A DNA stretch of 64,000 bases from positions 62,001 to 126,000 of the forward strand of contig NW_025778046.1 in assembly GCF_021130785.1 (NCBI RefSeq). Direction: 5' to 3'. The translations under genes and the position numbers were made by a program. Each line of letters starts with the position of its first letter. Position 1 is the stretch's first letter. This stretch comes from Homalodisca vitripennis (lineage: Eukaryota; Arthropoda; Insecta; Hemiptera; Cicadellidae). Positions 59,513 to 64,000 of the stretch are shown one piece after another. The notes under the pieces are model-generated. The model searched no databases and was not told where the DNA came from. It worked only from the letters and a program-made list of their open reading frames with translations.

Positions 59513-60905
59513 CTTACGTATTGGAAACAAAACTTGGCGCACCTAGGGGAAATAAGCTCAGGATTTCATTTATTACTTGCCATTTTACGAATTAAACTTA
59601 TTGTTTGGTTAGTTTTCTGTTATTAGGCTATGTTTCGATTTGCAATGTATAATCACATAGTGCGGCTATTCTAAAAGTTACAGAGGAACTTTTCTGATAA
59701 AAATGGATCGCCAGACCGTTAACTTTTTTGCAGGTCAAAATGGGAGGAATTCAATTATAAAAATAGAAATCAATGATTTACTACCAAGATTTTTTTAGCT
59801 TGATGCACTTAAAAGAAACTGGCAGACAGACAGATCATAGTTATATAACCGTCATAACATTATATTAAGAGATTTTAAATGTTCACTTTAGGCAATGTAT
59901 ATAGTCACCTTACACTGATTTAACATATATTTATTTGTATAAATTTCTGTTTTGTATTTTAAACTAAGAAAAACATACGATGAATTATTTATATTTTATA
60001 TATAGACCTCTACTAAAACGAGCACAGCTGAAATTAATCTTTTTGTGGGGGAAATTTTACTGTCGATAATTTACAGGTGATGTGAGAACTTGAATGAAAA
60101 TAACAACTTAATACGTTTTGAAAGTAAAAGCATTTATTACTTACGAGTTATTTTATAATATACGGGTATTTAAATTAAATTGAAAACGTTAACAAGTACA
60201 TATGTATTAGGTAAAAATATTTTTAAGCAAAACATAATAAACTGCAAAGAATGTTATACTTTTACAAACAGAATATTATTTTGGAATTACATTGTCTAGC
60301 ATTAAATGAATATAAACTACTGCAATTTATGAAAAAGTTTTCAAGACATTACTTAAAAAATGTTTGAAGAAATGTGCTTTTGCGTTAAAAAACAAGATTT
60401 AAATTGGGAGAATCAAAGGTAAAAAACAGCAACAAATTGCTTCGTACATTTAAAAGTTTGAACGCTATTTCTGAATGAGGTTCAACGCAACGTTAACTTT
60501 CAAGTTTTATTTTGAACGAAGGCTTTTAAATTAAAAGTTCATAAGTCAGAAGTGTGTAACTTAAACAGGCAAAACTCTGAAGTGAAGGCTTAGGACATTT
60601 GTGGTATTGTGAAAGTTTCGATTTTAGGTCAATGTTCGTACACATTTTTATTTGGATGTTGAGCGTTACAGTAGTCTTACTTACGAGTTTGGCTATTTTA
60701 TCACATAAAATAAACTAAAATTGATTTTCCACACCTATTGATATTGAATAGACTGGTCGCTGCTTTGATAACTATTATCGAGGTCAAGAATAAATTATAT
60801 AAAAAGTATGATAAGGGCATTATTTCAGCAAACACAGGAAATATATATGAGAAGTTAGTAAAATAATTTTAACCGTTTCCGTTACAATAGAAAACAGGTT
60901 ATAGA
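59513..60905. repeat. Duplicated unit, copy C right of array
   Basis: The post-array flank (GGAAACAAAACTTGGCGCAC, CAGGATTTCATTTATTA) matches 7.79 kb. 59,905-59,990 matches 8,275-8,355 (TGATTTAACATATATTTATT, AAACTAAGAAAAACATA). The remainder is AT-rich without identified features. Confidence 0.6.
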
Positions 60906-60909
60906 ATAT

Positions 60910-61075
60910 TTAACGTAGACCGGAAACAGTAAACTGTTTATGGATAGTAAACTTCGTTGTTGGGTCATGATGATTAATTGCCGTAGCCTAGTTAAAGGTG
61001 TCTCTTCTGATCGCGATTACCAGTGATGAAGATTTACTGGGACATAAACGAGATTGGAAGTCTTTAAGATATTTC
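60910..61075. repeat. Strongly conserved block, partner of 13,985-14,150
   Basis: See the entry at 13,985. Here the block precedes the cassette by about 0.9 kb, whereas in copy A it follows a cassette by about 0.7 kb. This means copy A has an extra cassette-containing segment or copy C has lost one. Confidence 0.7.
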
Positions 61076-61944
61076 TTTAGCTGTAAAAATGTTTTTTTTT
61101 GGGAGCAAAAATTTTTGGAGTATAAATAAATAAGGAAATTTCGCACGGCCAAAATGACTCAAGTTAGTTTTAGAATGACATATGTTGCCCATATATTACG
61201 GTGGGAATAGATAACTATGACATTAGGGTAAACGTGTCCTTAGAATCCACAGACAAATTAGTTTTTCAACATTCTAGAAAACTCGCCTCACAACTTTTCA
61301 ATATTCAATATAGTTACTTTATCTCAAATATTGGATATTTCTGTGAAGCTTTATTAAGTGCTGGCTTCAATGTTCCGCTAATAGAACTAATATAATAGAA
61401 GTCTAGTGTAGACATTTTACACTATACGAGGAAGTTTATTTCAACAAATAACAAAAACGATACAGGTTATTGATAAAGACTATGATCATTTTTATTCGGG
61501 CTACTATAGTGTGACAAATTTCCCCATAACTAATCACATAGTACTAAATAAAATTTACTTCACCTAGAGTTTTAGCAGTGTTTAAAAAAATAAGGCATGT
61601 AGATATAAATATAATAATATAAAGTTTATATTATTATACATCGTTCATACAAATATTATTTACACAAACAAATAGGCAATGTATGTCTGGTTGAAGTGTT
61701 AATGTCTAGTTATTTATATAACTAGATCTTAACATTGTGTATTGTGAATACTAATAACTAATAACATATAACGATGGCACAGAGTGAGAGAGAGAAATTG
61801 CTTTTTCTTTTGCTAAACTTTTCAAACTCTTAAACTATTTCACGACATTTTTTTTATTATTTCACCACAACGTAAGAGACTCCAAACAAAGCAAATAGAT
61901 AATAGTGTTTGAGGAATTTTATTTAACTATATGGAGGGAGGGTG

Positions 61945-62110
61945 GTAACGATAACAACAAAGACACGCTGTTATGTCAAGTAAACGCTGCTGTCAGAGAT
62001 CGAATATTCTGCGGTATAAAAATAGCGCCCCTTCACTTGAGAAAGAGATGACGAAGACATAAACTCCGACAGTGTTCTCTAGTTTTAAGCTGTGTTCCCA
62101 AAGTTACTAT
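61945..62110 (+). promoter_or_regulatory. Repeated promoter-like cassette, copy 6
   Basis: GTAACGATAACAACAAAGAC, ACGCTGTTATGTCAAGTAAA and CGCTGCTGTCAGAGATCGAA lead to GGTATAAAAATAGCGCCCCT (TATA box 62,015-62,024), then TTCACTTGAGAAAGAGATGA, CGAAGACATAAACTCC and GTTTTAAGCTGTGTTCCCAA. It is followed by a different, GC-richer segment rather than the usual unit. Confidence 0.6.
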
Positions 62111-62201
62111 TATTATATAGTTGACAAAGATCTTCGTTGAAGTATATTTTACAGGAAAGTAAAATAAAAATGTTACTTCTTAATCCCAGGAAAACAAATA
62201 T

Positions 62202-62480
62202 GTTACTTCTCAGAAGTAACACGAGGGTGCAACCGAGATCTCTACACAGAACGTAGCCATGGTGGAAAGGGTTGATTTATATGAATGTTTAATTCAGCTC
62301 CAACTCACTATCCTCTTAATGGAACGTCTGGGATCTGATGCTGTTGAAGACTTACACCTAGAACATGGATCCATTATTGGCACAACTTTTATAGGCTTTT
62401 ATCGAAAAATTTTGATCATCGTAAAAAGTGTAGGGTGTATTAAAAGAAATTTCCAGTATTATAAACTTGTGATACAATGA
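62202..62480 (+). other. GC-richer island with hairpin and 73-codon frame
   Basis: A perfect hairpin (GTTACTTCTCAGAAGTAAC, 62,203-62,221) is followed by a frame from an ATG at 62,259 (MVERVDLYECLIQLQLTILL, then LGSDAVEDLHLEHGSIIG) to a stop at 62,478. Composition is nearer to coding DNA than the flanks up to about residue 50. I recognise no family. It lies about 240 bp downstream of the TATA box of the last cassette, so it could be a first coding exon, or it could be a mobile-element fragment. Confidence 0.35.
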
Positions 62481-62809
62481 ATTGGTTTATGTTTTTTCCA
62501 ACTTTTTCCTAAAATGATACTAACACCTAAACTAATAAAATTGTATTGGTACAATTATTCATTGCATGTTTTCTATTTATTTATTTAAATTAATTAATTA
62601 GCTTAAATTACATTAAATTAATTAATTTGTTTAATTGATTATTTCTACTCTTAGTTTATACTAAAAAAATTAATAATATAAAAATTTAAGTGAAATTAAT
62701 ACACACGTGTATATTAATACACGTTATTTATTTATATATGTGTTTAAATTTGAATACTTATATAAATAAGGTTATTCTAAAAATAACATCTTCGAAGTGA
62801 TAATAATTA

Positions 62810-63075
62810 GGTTAATGAAGCCGATGGAGATGTGATGTGATATTAAGTCCGTGCCAGGTGTCCGCCCTGACAACAATACATGACAGAGCTCGTGTTGACT
62901 ATTGGAAACCAAACTCGGGTTTCTCCTGGGAAATTATCTCAGGATTTCATTCATGGCCAGTATATTGAAATTTCACAAATTAAACCTTTAGTTCGTTTGT
63001 TTTACTGGTTTTACATTAAGCAATTATATGTTAGTTAATTATAAAAAGTAATTTGCTCAAGTACTTGTATTAAGA
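62810..63075. repeat. Duplicated unit, truncated copy D with one minisatellite unit
   Basis: GATGTGATATTAAGTCCGTG and CCAGGTGTCCGCCCTGACAA form one and a fraction 43-bp units, then GGAAACCAAACTCGGGTTTC and CAGGATTTCATTCATGGCC match the post-array flank of the other copies. Similarity fades by about 63,070. Confidence 0.75.
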
Positions 63076-63299
63076 CAATAATACCGTGCTAGGTAACTTC
63101 CTTATGGTCTAAAACCCATGAGACAATTTGCATTAGGTAAGCACACAACACTACTATTCTTGAAATTAACAAAGAAATATAACAAAAAAAATCAGCCCCG
63201 TAATTTTTTCCTACAGTCGGAATGAGAGGTATCAAAGGTTTAAAACTATGAAATAAAAAACATGGAATAATTTTGACTCCTCCTTTGGCTAAAGTCTCC

Positions 63300-63822
63300 A
63301 GACCAAACATGTTGCGGAGCTTCTCTTATGATTGGTCTGATTACTAGATCTTCTATACATGGCCTTAATTCAAATGCTCTTTTACTCCTCTACAATTCCC
63401 TTGCTCTCCAGCTGCTCGAGTACAAATCAGTTATTTTGTACAAGACTTATCAATTGGGCCTCATTGAAAGACTGCAGTTCGTTCAAAGAACATTCATTGT
63501 ATATTTGAATTGGAGGGAGCCTGACAGACATCCAAACATCATGCACCAGCTGCATCGACTGGTGGTCGAAAGAGAGGTTGCTGATGTCATATTTCTCTAC
63601 ACGGTTCTAAACTCTGTTATAGTCTGCCCCCCTCTCTACGAGCAAATTCCTTTCCCTTCTGCTCCGAGGTCGCACCGCCTGTTATAGCTGGGTCACTTAG
63701 GCCGTAACTATCTAAAGTTTAACTCTGTCCCGAGAACTCTTCGGCTGAACAATGAGTTGTTTCGTGGAGTCAACTTCTTCTGCAATCGACTGGGAGCTAT
63801 GAAACGTGCAGAATTTGGCTGA
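63300..63822 (+). pseudogene. 3' fragment of a Jockey/CR1-like LINE ORF2
   Basis: This is the C-terminal part of a LINE polyprotein, 5'-truncated as usual for retrotransposed copies. The frame has LITRSSIHGLNSNALLLLYN and LLEYKSVILYKTYQLGLIER LQFVQRTFIVYLNW (thumb region after the RT palm, usually ...LLYNSLVRSHLEYASVVW...IERVQRRFLRYL), then HPNIMHQLHRLVVEREVADV and, after one in-frame TAG at about 63,685, LRLNNELFRGVNFFCNRLGA ending in TGA at 63,820-63,822. It differs from the LINE at 31-35.5 kb in this region, so it is a second family. The 3' UTR runs towards the window end and no tail is seen. Confidence 0.85.
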
Positions 63823-64000
63823 GGGGTTAGAGTAATTTTTTAGATACATAGGTTAATTGAGCTTGTTGAGTCTTGTTACAGTATTTGTATATAGTATAAT
63901 ATTTATAGGATAATTGAAGTTGTTACATCATTATTGGAATTTCACTTATTTCTACTTATTATAACTCATACTGTATTTAGAATGACTTGTTTATTATTGT
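63823..64000. other. Probable LINE 3' untranslated region
   Basis: AT-rich sequence following the stop of the LINE fragment. No tail or flanking duplication is recognisable before the window ends. Confidence 0.35.

Overview
This window looks like non-coding, repeat-rich chromosomal DNA from an arthropod, most likely an insect. The evidence is strong AT-richness, no long intact cellular gene, several decayed insect-type non-LTR retrotransposons, a tRNA-derived SINE, foldback elements and a Helitron-like element. There is no operon structure, no bacterial gene and no CRISPR array. The species cannot be named from the sequence.

The dominant feature is an old tandem/segmental duplication. Diverged copies of one sequence can be lined up by eye. 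About 4.2-7.9 kb matches 54.4-59.6 kb. About 6.7-13.4 kb matches 41.1-46.1 kb. About 17.3-20.9 kb matches 45.9-52.1 kb. Smaller blocks near 22-30 kb and 60.9-63.0 kb belong to the same family. Within it, a roughly 150-bp promoter-like cassette recurs on the + strand at about 13.2, 17.4, 22.9, 45.9, 52.75 and 61.95 kb, possibly also at 3.4 kb. It is a fixed string of short conserved words, a TATA box and a conserved downstream segment. Short blocks conserved between copies sit downstream, some with open reading frames of only 30-50 codons. I infer a tandem family of TATA-promoted transcription units, either non-coding or built from very small exons. I do not recognise the family.

A 43-bp minisatellite sits at a fixed point in the duplicated sequence, with about 1, 21, 20 and 1 units at 7.74, 42.4-43.3, 58.65-59.5 and 62.86 kb. 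Its minus strand lacks stop codons in all three frames, which creates long overlapping frames (up to 329 codons) that I consider spurious.

Region by region. 0-3.4 kb is AT-rich with a scrap of LINE RT. 3.4-20.9 kb holds duplicated units, including a 274-bp-arm hairpin at 12.1 kb, a 1.2-kb insertion at 16.1 kb, an R1-like LINE fragment at 18.9 kb and a SINE at 19.3 kb. 21-30.9 kb holds a more diverged unit. 30.97-35.55 kb is a nearly full-length but frameshifted LINE. 35.6-41 kb is mostly featureless apart from a 395-bp-arm foldback element. 41-52.2 kb and 52.7-62 kb are further units, with an R1 fragment and a Helitron-like element at 47.4-49.1 kb. 62.8-64 kb has a truncated unit and a LINE 3' fragment. 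All identities and boundaries are eye alignments, not computed.
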